NCBI RefSeq assembly: GCF_963675965.1
Contig: NZ_OY780935.1
Location: 186,001 to 250,000 of the forward strand
DNA: 64,000 nt
Direction of reading: 5' to 3'
Source: an uncultured Celeribacter sp.
Lineage (GTDB): Bacteria; Pseudomonadota; Alphaproteobacteria; Rhodobacterales; Rhodobacteraceae
Numbering within the stretch: the first letter of the stretch is position 1; the number at the start of each line of letters is the position of its first letter. Shown here in pieces: positions 8,112 to 16,682 of this stretch. Both the position numbers and the translations under genes were made by a program. The notes under the pieces were generated by a model that saw only the letters and a list, made by a program, of their open reading frames with translations, did not search any database and was not told the origin of the DNA.

Positions 8112-8953
8112 GTGGGCCGCTCTGGGAAAGCCGCATTCCGCCAACGCCGCCCAATCCCGCCCCTTGGGGCAGTCTGCGGGCGCTCAGACGCGGGGTGCCC
8201 GTTGTGCTGATGATTCTGATCTGCATGGTACTGATGTTGCTCACCCGCGCGGTGGAGCGGGTGCTTGTCGGGCCACGTCGTCCATGGTCGTCGGTCTTCC
8301 CCCGTTTCGTGTCGCGCAATGCGCTGCGCTTCTTGGGGGTCAGGTTGACCGTGCGCGGGACGCCAATGCGCCACCACGGGGCGGTGGTCGCCAACCACTC
8401 CACATGGCTCGACATTTTCGTGCTGAATGCGGTTCAGCGGATTTTCTTTGTGTCCAAGGCCGAAGTCGCCAACTGGCCGGGCATTGGTACGATGGCCAAG
8501 GCGACCGGGACGGTGTTCATCCGCCGCGACCGCAAGGACGCCGCCGTGCAAAAGCGCCTCTTCGAAGAGCGGCTTCAAATGGGGCACAAACTTCTGTTCT
8601 TTCCCGAAGGTACGTCAAGCGATAGCCTGCGGGTGTTGCCTTTCAAACCCACGCTCTTTGCGGCGTTTTTCACCCCTGAGCTGAGCGACGACATCTGGAT
8701 TCAGCCGGTCACGGCCCATTATATCGCCCCCCCGGGCGAAGATGACAGGTTCTATGGCTGGTGGGGCGATATGGGCTTTGGGCCGTCGCTGATGCAGGTT
8801 CTCAAGGTCAGACATCAGGGCCGGGTCGAGGTGGTGTTTCACACCCCGATTGCGGTGAGAGAGGTGAAAGACCGCAAAGAAATGGCGCGGCTGTGCGAAA
8901 CGGCTGTGCGTTCAGGTTTGCCACCGGTTCCAGAGGCCTATATCGACGTCTGA
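8108..8953 (+). CDS. olsA: Lyso-ornithine lipid / 1-acylglycerol-3-phosphate acyltransferase
   Basis: This 281-residue PlsC-family protein has one membrane segment at about 31-47. The catalytic H-x4-D motif is H97-STWL-D102, and the substrate motif FPEGTSSD is at 165-172. Placed directly after olsB with overlapping ATGA, it most likely adds the second, ester-linked acyl chain to lyso-ornithine lipid. A general PlsC role in phosphatidic acid synthesis cannot be excluded from sequence alone, and some Rhodobacterales enzymes do both. Confidence 0.85.
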   Translation: MSGPLWESRIPPTPPNPAPWGSLRALRRGVPVVLMILICMVLMLLTRAVERVLVGPRRPWSSVFPRFVSRNALRFLGVRLTVRGTPMRHHGAVVANHSTWLDIFVLNAVQRIFFVSKAEVANWPGIGTMAKATGTVFIRRDRKDAAVQKRLFEERLQMGHKLLFFPEGTSSDSLRVLPFKPTLFAAFFTPELSDDIWIQPVTAHYIAPPGEDDRFYGWWGDMGFGPSLMQVLKVRHQGRVEVVFHTPIAVREVKDRKEMARLCETAVRSGLPPVPEAYIDV

Positions 8954-8985
8954 TCCCTGAACGCCTGTTGCCGGAGACAAACCGT

Positions 8986-9612
8986 TCACCCCATCGCGGA
9001 GATCAGATCGCCCAGAGCCTTCACAGGGTCTTCGCTGGACCAGATTTCATCGCCGATGGCGAAAAAGTCGGTGACCGGGGCGAGGCTGCGCACGATGTCT
9101 GCGGTCAAGGCGCCTTCGGCCACGACGGGAACCTCAATCATCTGTGACCACCACTCAAAGAGGGCGAATTCGGCACGGGTGCCATCGCCCAGATCGGTGT
9201 CGCCTGCGGGGCCGAACGCGATGTAATCCGCGCCGCTTTCGCCCGCGGTCATACCATCATGGCGCGAGGCGCCGCAGAAGGTGCCCACGATCGCATCGTC
9301 GCCCAGAGTCTTGCGCACCTTACGGATGGAACGCGACCCATCAGTAAGATGTACGCCATCAAGACCATGACGTTCGGCCAGAGCCACATGGCTTTCGATC
9401 ACGATGGCAACGTCACGGGCGTGGCAGACTTCGCGGCAGGCATCTGCGGCTTTGCCCAGCTCGTATTCGTCTTTTGAGGCCAGCGCGAGGCGCACACAGG
9501 CGATGGGATGGGCCTCCAGCACGGCGGACAGTTGCGCCGGGAAGCTTTCCACATCGAAGGCGGTCGGGGTCAGAAGATAGATTTGTGGCAGGTCTTGTTG
9601 CGGCTCGGACAT
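8986..9612 (-). CDS. ThiE/TenI-like thiamine phosphate synthase
   Basis: A 208-residue TIM-barrel protein of the ThiE/TenI family. The N terminus PQIYLLTP matches the first strand, GLDGVHLTDG the central phosphate-side loop, ADYIAFGPAGDT the GADYVxxGP motif, and VPVVAEGALTADIV the late barrel. ThiE joins the pyrimidine and thiazole phosphates of thiamine; TenI-like relatives aromatise the thiazole. No other thi gene and no thiamine-riboswitch pattern was seen nearby, so the exact role is uncertain. It is convergent with olsA and divergent from the methyltransferase gene. Confidence 0.7.
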   Translation of the reverse strand: MSEPQQDLPQIYLLTPTAFDVESFPAQLSAVLEAHPIACVRLALASKDEYELGKAADACREVCHARDVAIVIESHVALAERHGLDGVHLTDGSRSIRKVRKTLGDDAIVGTFCGASRHDGMTAGESGADYIAFGPAGDTDLGDGTRAEFALFEWWSQMIEVPVVAEGALTADIVRSLAPVTDFFAIGDEIWSSEDPVKALGDLISAMG

Positions 9613-9733
9613 GTGCAGCTCCGGAATTGATTTCGCCCCCTATAGCGCAGGAATTGCGCGGGCGGAAGCCTTGCGAGAGAGGGCAATTCGGCCTATCACG
9701 CGCCGAAACGTCTCTGCGAAAGGTTGCCCGCTC

Positions 9734-10504
9734 ATGTCCGCCCCCTCAGAAACCGCCACCGGCGTCACCAACGGTCCGACCCCGGCCTTTATTCTGGTGC
9801 GCCCGCAGATGGGGGAAAACATCGGAGGCGCGGCCCGGGCCATGTGGAATTTCGGTCTCGACCGGATGCGCGTGGTTGCGCCCCGCGACGGCTGGCCGAA
9901 CCAGAAGGCCGTGGCGATGGCCTCGGGGGCGGGGCGGCTTCTGGACGAAGCCGGGCATTTCGAGAGCGTGCGCGCGGCGGTTGCCGATTGTGACTATGTC
10001 TTTGCCACCACGGCGCGGATGCGGGGCATCACCAAACCGGTGATGACACCCGAACGGGCGATGGAACATGCCCGCGCGATCAGCGCAGAGGGGGGTAAGG
10101 TCGGCGTGCTGTTCGGCCCCGAACGTGCGGGGCTGGAAAACGAAGATGTGGTCGAGGCCAATGCGATCATCACTGTTCCGGTCAATCCGGAGTTCCCGTC
10201 GTTGAACCTTGCGCAGGCCGTGTTGCTCAATGCCTATGAATGGGGTCGCCAGTCGACGCATACCGCGCCGGAGGTGGTTGAGATGGCCAAGACCGAATGG
10301 GCCGGGCATCTCGAGGTCGAAAAGCTCGGCGATCACTACGAAGAGGTGTTGGACGAAGCCGGGTTCTTTTTCCCGGAGACCAAGGCCGAAGGCATGAAGC
10401 TCAACCTGCGCAACCTGTGGTCTCGTATGCCGATGACACGGGCCGATGTGCAGATGTTTCATGGTATGATGCGTCAGATGCGGCGTTGGAAAGAGCGCGG
10501 TTAA
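9734..10504 (+). CDS. trmJ: SPOUT tRNA/rRNA methyltransferase, TrmJ type
   Basis: This 256-residue SpoU-class enzyme makes ribose 2'-O-methylations; TrmJ modifies position 32 of tRNA. The N-terminal motif PQMGENIGGAARAMWNFGL is followed by LFGPERAGLENEDVV and the knot segment VPVNPEFPSLNLAQAVLL, the three conserved SPOUT blocks in order. The ATG at 9734 gives the expected short N-terminal lead. The length agrees with TrmJ rather than the shorter TrmL, but the target base is inferred from family only. Confidence 0.85.
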   Translation: MSAPSETATGVTNGPTPAFILVRPQMGENIGGAARAMWNFGLDRMRVVAPRDGWPNQKAVAMASGAGRLLDEAGHFESVRAAVADCDYVFATTARMRGITKPVMTPERAMEHARAISAEGGKVGVLFGPERAGLENEDVVEANAIITVPVNPEFPSLNLAQAVLLNAYEWGRQSTHTAPEVVEMAKTEWAGHLEVEKLGDHYEEVLDEAGFFFPETKAEGMKLNLRNLWSRMPMTRADVQMFHGMMRQMRRWKERG

Positions 10505-10584
10505 GGCGGATTTCCGCACCAAGAGCGCTTGCCCTTCCGCCGCGCTCTGCATAGGTTTCCCCGACAGCAACGAAGGGGCGGCCC

Positions 10585-11730
10585 ATGGCGCAAAAACGCA
10601 GCATTTTCGAGGAAGTCGGCACGGCAGAGAAGCCGAAGGACACTCCCAAGGGCGGGTTGATCGACAAGGGCCGCAGCGGCGCGCGCAGGGGGATTCGCAT
10701 CTGGCTGATGGTTTTGTTTGCCATGGTCATGATCATGATCGCCATCGGAGGTCTGACCCGGCTGACCGATTCCGGCCTTTCGATCACCGAATGGGATCCG
10801 GTGTCGGGGGCGCTGCCGCCGATGAATGCCGCCGACTGGCAGGTCGAATTCGACAAATACAAGCAAACCCCACAATACGAGTTGATGAACGAAGGCATGA
10901 GCCTGAGCGCCTTCAAATCCCTGTTCTGGTGGGAATGGGGCCATCGCCAGATGGGGCGGGCCATCGGTCTGGTCTGGGCACTTGGCTATCTCGGCTTTGC
11001 GCTGGCGCGCAAGGTGCCGGTGGGCTGGCACAAGCGTCTGATCTGGATCGGGGTTCTGGGCGGTTTGCAGGGGGCGATCGGCTGGTGGATGGTGGCCTCT
11101 GGCCTGGTCGGGGATCGGGTGAGTGTCGCTTCCTACCGGCTGGCTGTGCATCTGGGACTGGCCTTTATCATCCTTGGGTTCATCGCTTGGTATGTCTTTT
11201 TGCTGGGACGCAGCGAGCCGGAATTGATGCAGGCGCGCCGGTCGCGCGATGCCAAGCTTTACGGAATGTCCACAGGTCTGCTGCATCTGGCGTTCGTGCA
11301 GATCCTGCTGGGGGCACTGGTCGCCGGGATCGATGCCGGACGCGGCTATACCGACTGGCCGCTGATGGGCGGGCAGTTCCTGCCGCCGGATCCGTTCTAT
11401 ATCGAGCCGCTGTGGCGTAATTTCTTTGAGAATGCCGCAACGGTGCAGTTTATTCACCGCATGATGGGCTATCTGGTCTTTGTTTTCGGGGTTGTGGTCT
11501 GGCTCAAGGGCCGCAAATCGGCGAACCGCGCCACGGTGGGTGCCTTCAATCTGATGGTCGCCATGTTGTTCTTGCAGGTGGTTCTGGGCATCATCACGGT
11601 GCTGCGCGGTGCGCCGCTGGATATGGGGATTTCGCATCAGGTTGGTGCGGTGATCCTTTTTGTCCTGATTTCTCGCGCCCGTTTCCTGTCGCAATATCCG
11701 AAACTTCAATCGGTCCGGGAGGGCCTTTGA
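10585..11730 (+). CDS. ctaA: Heme A synthase CtaA/COX15
   Basis: CtaA oxidises the C8 methyl group of heme O to give heme A for aa3-type cytochrome oxidase. The 381-residue membrane protein follows the COX15 pattern: a cytosolic N terminus, a first segment near 33-50 leading into GGLTRLTDSGLSITEWDPVSG, a histidine-bearing WEWGHRQMGR, a mid-protein VHLGLAF, a second half with FIHRMMGYL, and a final ISHQVGAV. These histidines are the expected heme ligands. It is followed after three bases by the carboxypeptidase gene. Confidence 0.95.
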   Translation: MAQKRSIFEEVGTAEKPKDTPKGGLIDKGRSGARRGIRIWLMVLFAMVMIMIAIGGLTRLTDSGLSITEWDPVSGALPPMNAADWQVEFDKYKQTPQYELMNEGMSLSAFKSLFWWEWGHRQMGRAIGLVWALGYLGFALARKVPVGWHKRLIWIGVLGGLQGAIGWWMVASGLVGDRVSVASYRLAVHLGLAFIILGFIAWYVFLLGRSEPELMQARRSRDAKLYGMSTGLLHLAFVQILLGALVAGIDAGRGYTDWPLMGGQFLPPDPFYIEPLWRNFFENAATVQFIHRMMGYLVFVFGVVVWLKGRKSANRATVGAFNLMVAMLFLQVVLGIITVLRGAPLDMGISHQVGAVILFVLISRARFLSQYPKLQSVREGL

Positions 11731-11733
11731 TCC

Positions 11734-13221
11734 ATGTCCGCATTTGACGACTTGTTGGCCTTTACCCGCGAAACTGAGGCGCTTGGCGCGATCATGGGGC
11801 GGTTGAGCTGGGATCAGGAAACAGTGATGCCGCGTGGTGCCGCTGAACAGCGGGGCGAAGAGTTTGCCGCGCTTGAAAACGTGCTGCATGCGCGCAAGAC
11901 CGACCCGCGTGTCGGAGAGTGGCTCGCTCAGATCGATGCGGGCGCGCTCGATGCGGTTTCTGCCGCGCAGCTACGGCATATCCGTCGGGCCTATGAGCGC
12001 AGTGTCAAGATCCCCGGACGTCTGGCGGCTGAAATCGCCAAGGTCACCTCGATGGCACAGGGCGTCTGGGCGGAGGCGCGTGCGCGCGACGATTTCGCGC
12101 ATTTCGCGCCGACTTTTGCCGAAGTTGTCCGCCTGAAACGTGAAGAGGCTGCCGCCCTGGCCGAGGGCACGGATCTGGGCCTTTGGGATACGATCCATCA
12201 GGATTATGAACCGGGGTCCTCGGGCGCGCAGCTTGATGCCATGTTCGGCGCAATGCGTCCGCGTCTGGTCGCGCTGCGGGACAAGATCATGGGGGCGACG
12301 GCACCGAAAGCACTGAGCGGCACCTTTGACGAGGACAAGCAAATGGCGCTGACCGAGGCGCTGGCGGCACGGTTTGGGTATGATTTCTCCATGGGGCGGA
12401 TCGACAAGGCGGTGCATCCATTCTCGTCGGGCTCTGGTCTGGATGTGCGCATCACCACGCGCACCAATCCCGAAGATCCGCTGAATTCGGTCTATTCCAC
12501 GATCCACGAGACCGGCCATGCCTGCTATGAACAGAATATCTCCCGCGAATATCTGCTGACCCCGCTGGGGCAGGGCGTCTCGATGGGGGTGCATGAAAGC
12601 CAGTCGCGGATCTTTGAAAACCAGCTGGGCCGGTCGCGCGCCTTCACCGAATATCTCTTTGGTCAGATGCGGGAGCTTTTTGGAGATTTCGGCATCGACA
12701 CGCCAGAGGCATTCTACGCCACAGTGAACCGTGTCACACCGGGCTATATCCGCACCGAAAGCGACGAGGTGCAATATAACCTGCATGTGTTGCTGCGCTT
12801 CGATCTGGAACGCGATATCATCGCGGGCACTCTGGATGTCGCCGATCTGCCTGCCGCATGGGATGCGCGGTTCGAGGCCGATTTCGGCGTCAAGGTCGAT
12901 AAGGTGTCTAACGGCTGCCTGCAGGATGTGCACTGGCCCATCGGCCTGTTCGGCTATTTCCCGACCTACAGCCTGGGCAATGTCTATGCGGGCTGTCTGC
13001 ATGCCGCGCTGCGGGCCGATCTGCCGGTGCTTGATGCGGAGTTGGCGACGGGCAATACCGCCTCGGCGACGGGCTGGCTGGCCGAGAAGCTGCAACGCCA
13101 CGGCGGGCTGCGCGAACCGCGCAACACCATTCGTCACGCTCTTGGCGGCGCAGAGCCGGATGAGGCGCCTCTCATGGCATATCTTGAAGATAAATTTTCT
13201 GATATTTACGGAATTTCATGA
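11734..13221 (+). CDS. Carboxypeptidase M32 family
   Basis: A 495-residue M32 metallocarboxypeptidase (Taq carboxypeptidase type). The zinc motif HETGH begins at H258 within STIHETGHACYEQN, and a further HESQSRIFENQLGRS block supplies the second glutamate region. LGYF/LGNVYAG near the C terminus is also typical. These enzymes trim residues from peptide C termini in the cytoplasm; there is no signal peptide. It starts three bases after ctaA, and its stop overlaps the next start (ATGA). Confidence 0.93.
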   Translation: MSAFDDLLAFTRETEALGAIMGRLSWDQETVMPRGAAEQRGEEFAALENVLHARKTDPRVGEWLAQIDAGALDAVSAAQLRHIRRAYERSVKIPGRLAAEIAKVTSMAQGVWAEARARDDFAHFAPTFAEVVRLKREEAAALAEGTDLGLWDTIHQDYEPGSSGAQLDAMFGAMRPRLVALRDKIMGATAPKALSGTFDEDKQMALTEALAARFGYDFSMGRIDKAVHPFSSGSGLDVRITTRTNPEDPLNSVYSTIHETGHACYEQNISREYLLTPLGQGVSMGVHESQSRIFENQLGRSRAFTEYLFGQMRELFGDFGIDTPEAFYATVNRVTPGYIRTESDEVQYNLHVLLRFDLERDIIAGTLDVADLPAAWDARFEADFGVKVDKVSNGCLQDVHWPIGLFGYFPTYSLGNVYAGCLHAALRADLPVLDAELATGNTASATGWLAEKLQRHGGLREPRNTIRHALGGAEPDEAPLMAYLEDKFSDIYGIS

Positions 13222-13646
13222 CGATCAAACTCGACAAACCCGCCCTTGAGGCCTTTCTGCGCAAGGATTTCTCCGAAGTCTCAGATGTGCTCAGCATTGA
13301 AAGCGTTACCTCCGATGCAGTCACACTACGTATGCTGCCCAACGCCAATCACATCCGGCCCGGCAACACCGTGTCGGGCCCTGCGATGTTCCTGCTGGCA
13401 GATGTCGCGCTGTATTTTGCGATCCTGTCGAAAGCAGGGCCTGTGGCTTTGGCCGTGACCACGAATGCGCATATGGATTTCATGCGCAAACCTGCCGCCG
13501 GTGTGCCGCTTTTGGGCGAAGCCCGTCTGCTGAAACTGGGCAAACGGCTGGCCGTGGGGCAGGTGGCAATCCGGAACCCCGGTGTTCCCGAAGTTCTGGC
13601 ACAGGCCTCCATGACCTATGCTATCCCGCCGGCGGAGGCTGTCTGA
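13218..13646 (+). CDS. PaaI-family hotdog thioesterase
   Basis: A 142-residue hotdog-fold protein. The central PGNTVSGPAMFLLADVALYFAIL segment corresponds to the PaaI/YigI-type motif with an acidic residue on the hot-dog helix, and TTNAHMDFMRKPAAGVPL matches the typical NINFLRPA strand. These enzymes hydrolyse acyl-CoA thioesters; the acyl group is unknown. It is coupled to the M32 gene by a four-base overlap and converges on the tandem-HD gene. Confidence 0.85.
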   Translation: MTIKLDKPALEAFLRKDFSEVSDVLSIESVTSDAVTLRMLPNANHIRPGNTVSGPAMFLLADVALYFAILSKAGPVALAVTTNAHMDFMRKPAAGVPLLGEARLLKLGKRLAVGQVAIRNPGVPEVLAQASMTYAIPPAEAV

Positions 13647-13657
13647 GCCAACTTCGT

Positions 13658-14872
13658 TTACAACGCCCCGCGGGCCACGAACCAGGGTTCACACTGGCGG
13701 CGGATATAGGGCCAGAGGTTGGGGCAGCCGCGGGAGATTTTGACGCCGACGCGGCTGTCGAGCTGATGCAGTTTCACGTCATAGGTCCGCCATGAACCAC
13801 CATCGTCGGCAAGATTGTGCAGCACCGGCTGAATCCGGTCGATGCTTTTGGCATAGATCGCCGTTGGTGTTTCGGCTGCTTCGAACTCTTCCCAGATGGC
13901 GCGAAACGTCGTGCCCTGATCGTCGGGCAGCAGGCCGAACAACCGGTCGGCGGCACGCTGTTCGGCCTCTTCCTGGGCGTGTTGCGCCTCGGCGGTGACC
14001 GCGCCGTGGATCGGCGTGTCGCCTGCGTCGACTTCGACGATGTCGTGAAGCAACAGCATTTTGAGCGCTAGGGCGATATCGACGCCCTGTTGCGCATGAT
14101 CGGCGAGCGTCAGCGCGTAGAGCATGATGTGCCAGCTGTGTTCGCCGGTGTTTTCCTTGCGTGACCCATCCGCGATCGGGGTGGCGCGGTAGACGGATTT
14201 CAGCTTGTCGGCTTCGCACCAAAACGCAAAGCGCTGCGCCAGAACGGGATCGGTTACCCCACCTTGAAAGGTGGCGCGGGTGAAGTCGAACAGCGTGGGC
14301 AGGATGTCTTTCGCTTTCACCGCCCGGCCGCGGCGCAGATTGCCGCCGACGATATCCCGCTCGTCCTCAAGCTGTTCGGGGGCGCCGATACTTTGTAAGG
14401 CGGGGGCGAGGAAATCGATGGCTTTGGCAAAACGCGCGGTTGCGCTGTCCATGGCCTCGAACTCTTCCCATGTGGCGCGAAAGCGGGTGGCGAGATCGGC
14501 GGGCAGAAGGCCATAAATCCTGTTGGCAGCCAGACGTTCACGTGCGGCGATGTCGGCTTTGTCATAGAGAATGTGGATCGGATGATCGCCGGCATCGACT
14601 TCCACGATGTCATGCAGGATCAGCATTTCGAGCACCCGGTCAATGTCCACGTCTGGACCCGCCAGAGGGGCGCAGAGCAGGGCCAGAAGGCAGGCATGCC
14701 AGGAATGTTCGGCGGAGTTTTCGAACCGTGTCCGGTTCATCAGCTGGTTTGCGCGCTCGACGGTCTTCAGACGGTCGGCCTCCATAAGGAAGGCATATTG
14801 TGAATCCAGTCGGGCGGTATCTGCGCATGTGGTCGGCTGCGCTTGGGCCGGGGTCTTAATAGTCAATGTCAT
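13658..14872 (-). CDS. Tandem HD-domain phosphohydrolase (YfbR-like, duplicated)
   Basis: The 404-residue protein is two homologous halves of about 190 residues. Each half has an EHSWH metal motif (55-59 and 244-248) followed by LHDIVEVDAGD (HD at 87-88 and 276-277) and a FRATWEEFEA-like helix. Single-domain relatives are HD hydrolases acting on 5'-deoxynucleotides and similar small phosphates. Both metal sites look intact, so both halves could be active. The gene overlaps the small upstream gene by 17 bases. The substrate is not known. Confidence 0.8.
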   Translation of the reverse strand: MTLTIKTPAQAQPTTCADTARLDSQYAFLMEADRLKTVERANQLMNRTRFENSAEHSWHACLLALLCAPLAGPDVDIDRVLEMLILHDIVEVDAGDHPIHILYDKADIAARERLAANRIYGLLPADLATRFRATWEEFEAMDSATARFAKAIDFLAPALQSIGAPEQLEDERDIVGGNLRRGRAVKAKDILPTLFDFTRATFQGGVTDPVLAQRFAFWCEADKLKSVYRATPIADGSRKENTGEHSWHIMLYALTLADHAQQGVDIALALKMLLLHDIVEVDAGDTPIHGAVTAEAQHAQEEAEQRAADRLFGLLPDDQGTTFRAIWEEFEAAETPTAIYAKSIDRIQPVLHNLADDGGSWRTYDVKLHQLDSRVGVKISRGCPNLWPYIRRQCEPWFVARGAL

Positions 14873-15125
14873 CCTCTGCGCCGGGGGGCGGCGCGGAGGC
14901 CGCGAGGCCCTTTCGGGCCTCGGCGATCCGCGTCATCAGATACTCACGCGCGCGCTTTTCGGCGAGACGCACGCGCGCGGCGGTCAGAAAGGCCTCTTGG
15001 GTGGTGATGGAAGACGCGCCGATCACGCGGCCGACGTCCTGAATCAGATCTTCCGAACCGATCAGATCGATCGCCTCAATCGTGTCTTTGGCCAAGGCAT
15101 CGGCCAGGTCTTCCATCACGCCCAT
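14856..15125 (-). CDS. Small conserved protein (DUF6324-like)
   Basis: An 89-residue helical protein, MGVMEDLADALAKDTIEAID, with a Pro-rich acidic tail (APPPGAEDDIDY). There are no membrane segments and no catalytic motif. I associate it from memory with DUF6324, a Rhodobacterales family of unknown role, without a search. Its 3' end overlaps the HD gene and it lies 21 bases after the hydrolase gene, so the three reverse-strand genes look like one unit. Confidence 0.6.
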   Translation of the reverse strand: MGVMEDLADALAKDTIEAIDLIGSEDLIQDVGRVIGASSITTQEAFLTAARVRLAEKRAREYLMTRIAEARKGLAASAPPPGAEDDIDY

Positions 15126-15146
15126 GACAGGCCATCCTTTCGGAGT

Positions 15147-15800
15147 TTAGCGTGTATTTTCAGTCAGGCGGCGGCGCACATAGCTGTCGACGCTGCCGAT
15201 CATTTCTTCCATATGCGGATCTTCAAAGAAGTGGCCCGCACCCTCGACTTCCTCGTGGGTGATGGTGATGCCCTTCTGTTCATGCAGCTTGGACACGAGC
15301 GTTTGCGTATCCTTCGGCGGGGCAACCCGGTCGGCGGTGCCGTTGATGATCAGGCCCGACGAGGGGCAGGGGGCGAGGAAGGAAAAGTCATACATATTGG
15401 CCGGCGGTGCCACAGAGATGAAGCCGGTGATCTCGGGGCGGCGCATCAGAAGTTGCATCCCGATCCAGGCGCCAAAGCTGAAACCGGCGACCCAGCAATG
15501 CTTGGCATTGGGATTCATCGACTGCAGGTAGTCGAGCGCAGAGGCGGCATCAGATAGCTCGCCCACGCCCTGATCATATTCGCCCTGCGAGCGGCCGACG
15601 CCACGGAAATTGAACCGCAGCACCGTAAAGCCCATGTTGTGAAACGCGTAATGCAGATTATAGACCACGCGGTTGTTCATCGTACCGCCAAATTGCGGGT
15701 GCGGATGCAGGATGATCGCAATGGGGGCGTCTTTGGCGCGTTGCGGGTGATAGCGGCCTTCGAGCCGACCCTCGGGGCCGGGAAAAATCACTTCGGGCAT
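15147..15800 (-). CDS. Alpha/beta hydrolase
   Basis: A 217-residue serine hydrolase of the dienelactone-hydrolase-like group. The nucleophile elbow is GFSFGAW with S108. The oxyanion region is HPHPQFGGTMNN near 32-43, the acid is in NGTADRVAP and the histidine in GAGHFF. The RFNFRGVGRSQGEYD segment is typical of cytoplasmic esterases annotated near growth genes in Rhodobacterales. The substrate is unknown. It is divergent from the iscR-suf operon. Confidence 0.82.
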   Translation of the reverse strand: MPEVIFPGPEGRLEGRYHPQRAKDAPIAIILHPHPQFGGTMNNRVVYNLHYAFHNMGFTVLRFNFRGVGRSQGEYDQGVGELSDAASALDYLQSMNPNAKHCWVAGFSFGAWIGMQLLMRRPEITGFISVAPPANMYDFSFLAPCPSSGLIINGTADRVAPPKDTQTLVSKLHEQKGITITHEEVEGAGHFFEDPHMEEMIGSVDSYVRRRLTENTR

Positions 15801-15939
15801 TCTGGTCCCTGTCTCCTTTGCCGTCCCGGGCGCGTCGATTTGTCATGGGCAAAATGCCCGCTGTTAACGCTGCCAAACGGGACTTGCCCAAATGGGCAGT
15901 CGCTTTTGATCTCGTGTTCCCGGGCGAATGCCTTTATTG

Positions 15940-15979
15940 TTGACGAAATCGCTCAGAAAATTTAGAAACATTCTAAATT
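15940..15979 (+). promoter_or_regulatory. Candidate suf promoter with overlapping iron-response palindrome
   Basis: TTGACG (15940-15945) and TAGAAA (15963-15968) lie 17 bases apart and could be the -35 and -10 boxes. AATTTAGAA (15959-15967), spacer aca, TTCTAAATT (15971-15979) is a perfect 9-bp inverted repeat covering the -10 box. The half-site TTTAGAA..TTCTAAA resembles the iron control element bound by Irr in alphaproteobacteria; IscR is another possible binder. It stands about 205 bases before iscR in the 384-base gap between divergent genes; I saw no further gene there. Confidence 0.55.
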
Positions 15980-16184
15980 CGTCGCAGCGACCGCACGGGA
16001 GTGGTATGGAGGTAAGGCTCCGCGCTGCGCACGTCAATGTTTTTGCGTCCCTTTTACACGTAACGGGGCGGGAATCGTTCGTTGTGGTCCGGTCACCGGT
16101 CCTCGGCGGTGTCACAGAGTTCGGAATTGCCGTTCGATCCGGCCCGTTTGGGGCGCGTCGCGCGGCGTGTTGAAGGGGATTGGT

Positions 16185-16646
16185 ATGAAACTGTCAACCA
16201 AAGGGCGCTACGCAATGGTGGCGCTTGCAGATCTGGCTCTACAACCGGAAGGAAGCCTGCTGTCGCTGGCAGAGATTTCCAAACGTCAGGACATTTCCTT
16301 GCCCTATCTCGAACAGCTCTTCGTGAAGCTGCGCCGCGCGGAACTGGTCGTATCGGTGCGCGGTCCCGGTGGCGGCTACAAGCTGGCCAAACCGGCGGCT
16401 GAAATTCGCGTCGCCGATATTCTGGGCGCGGTCGATGAAACCGTCTCTGCGATGCACACCGGCGCCGGGGCCTCGGGCGGGATTTCCGGATCGCGCGCCC
16501 AGTCGATGACCAACCGTCTTTGGGAAGGCCTTTCGGCGCATGTCTACGTTTTCCTGCATCAGACCCGCCTCTCTGATGTGGTGCGCAACGAATTGCGTCC
16601 CTGTCCGGCGGTGCCGGGCTTGTTTGCCGTGGTGGATGAGGACTGA
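16185..16646 (+). CDS. iscR: Rrf2-family regulator IscR (single-cysteine type)
   Basis: A 153-residue Rrf2 regulator: MKLSTKGRYAMVALADLAL, then a winged helix with SLPYLEQLFVKLRRAELV and the wing VRGPGGGYKLAKP. IscR senses Fe-S status and controls Fe-S assembly genes. E. coli IscR binds a [2Fe-2S] cluster with three cysteines near 92-104; here that loop has none, and the only cysteine is C140. A single-cysteine IscR has been reported for Rhodobacter sphaeroides. The ATG at 16185 gives the conserved N terminus. It heads the suf cluster. Confidence 0.88.
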   Translation: MKLSTKGRYAMVALADLALQPEGSLLSLAEISKRQDISLPYLEQLFVKLRRAELVVSVRGPGGGYKLAKPAAEIRVADILGAVDETVSAMHTGAGASGGISGSRAQSMTNRLWEGLSAHVYVFLHQTRLSDVVRNELRPCPAVPGLFAVVDED

Positions 16647-16682
16647 GGTCCTTTTTGAGTATTTGCCCAGCAAAGGATGACG

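Noticed and set aside
9613..9733. Thiamine riboswitch before the ThiE-like gene
   Set aside because: No CUGAGA-type conserved segments found in the short divergent gap.
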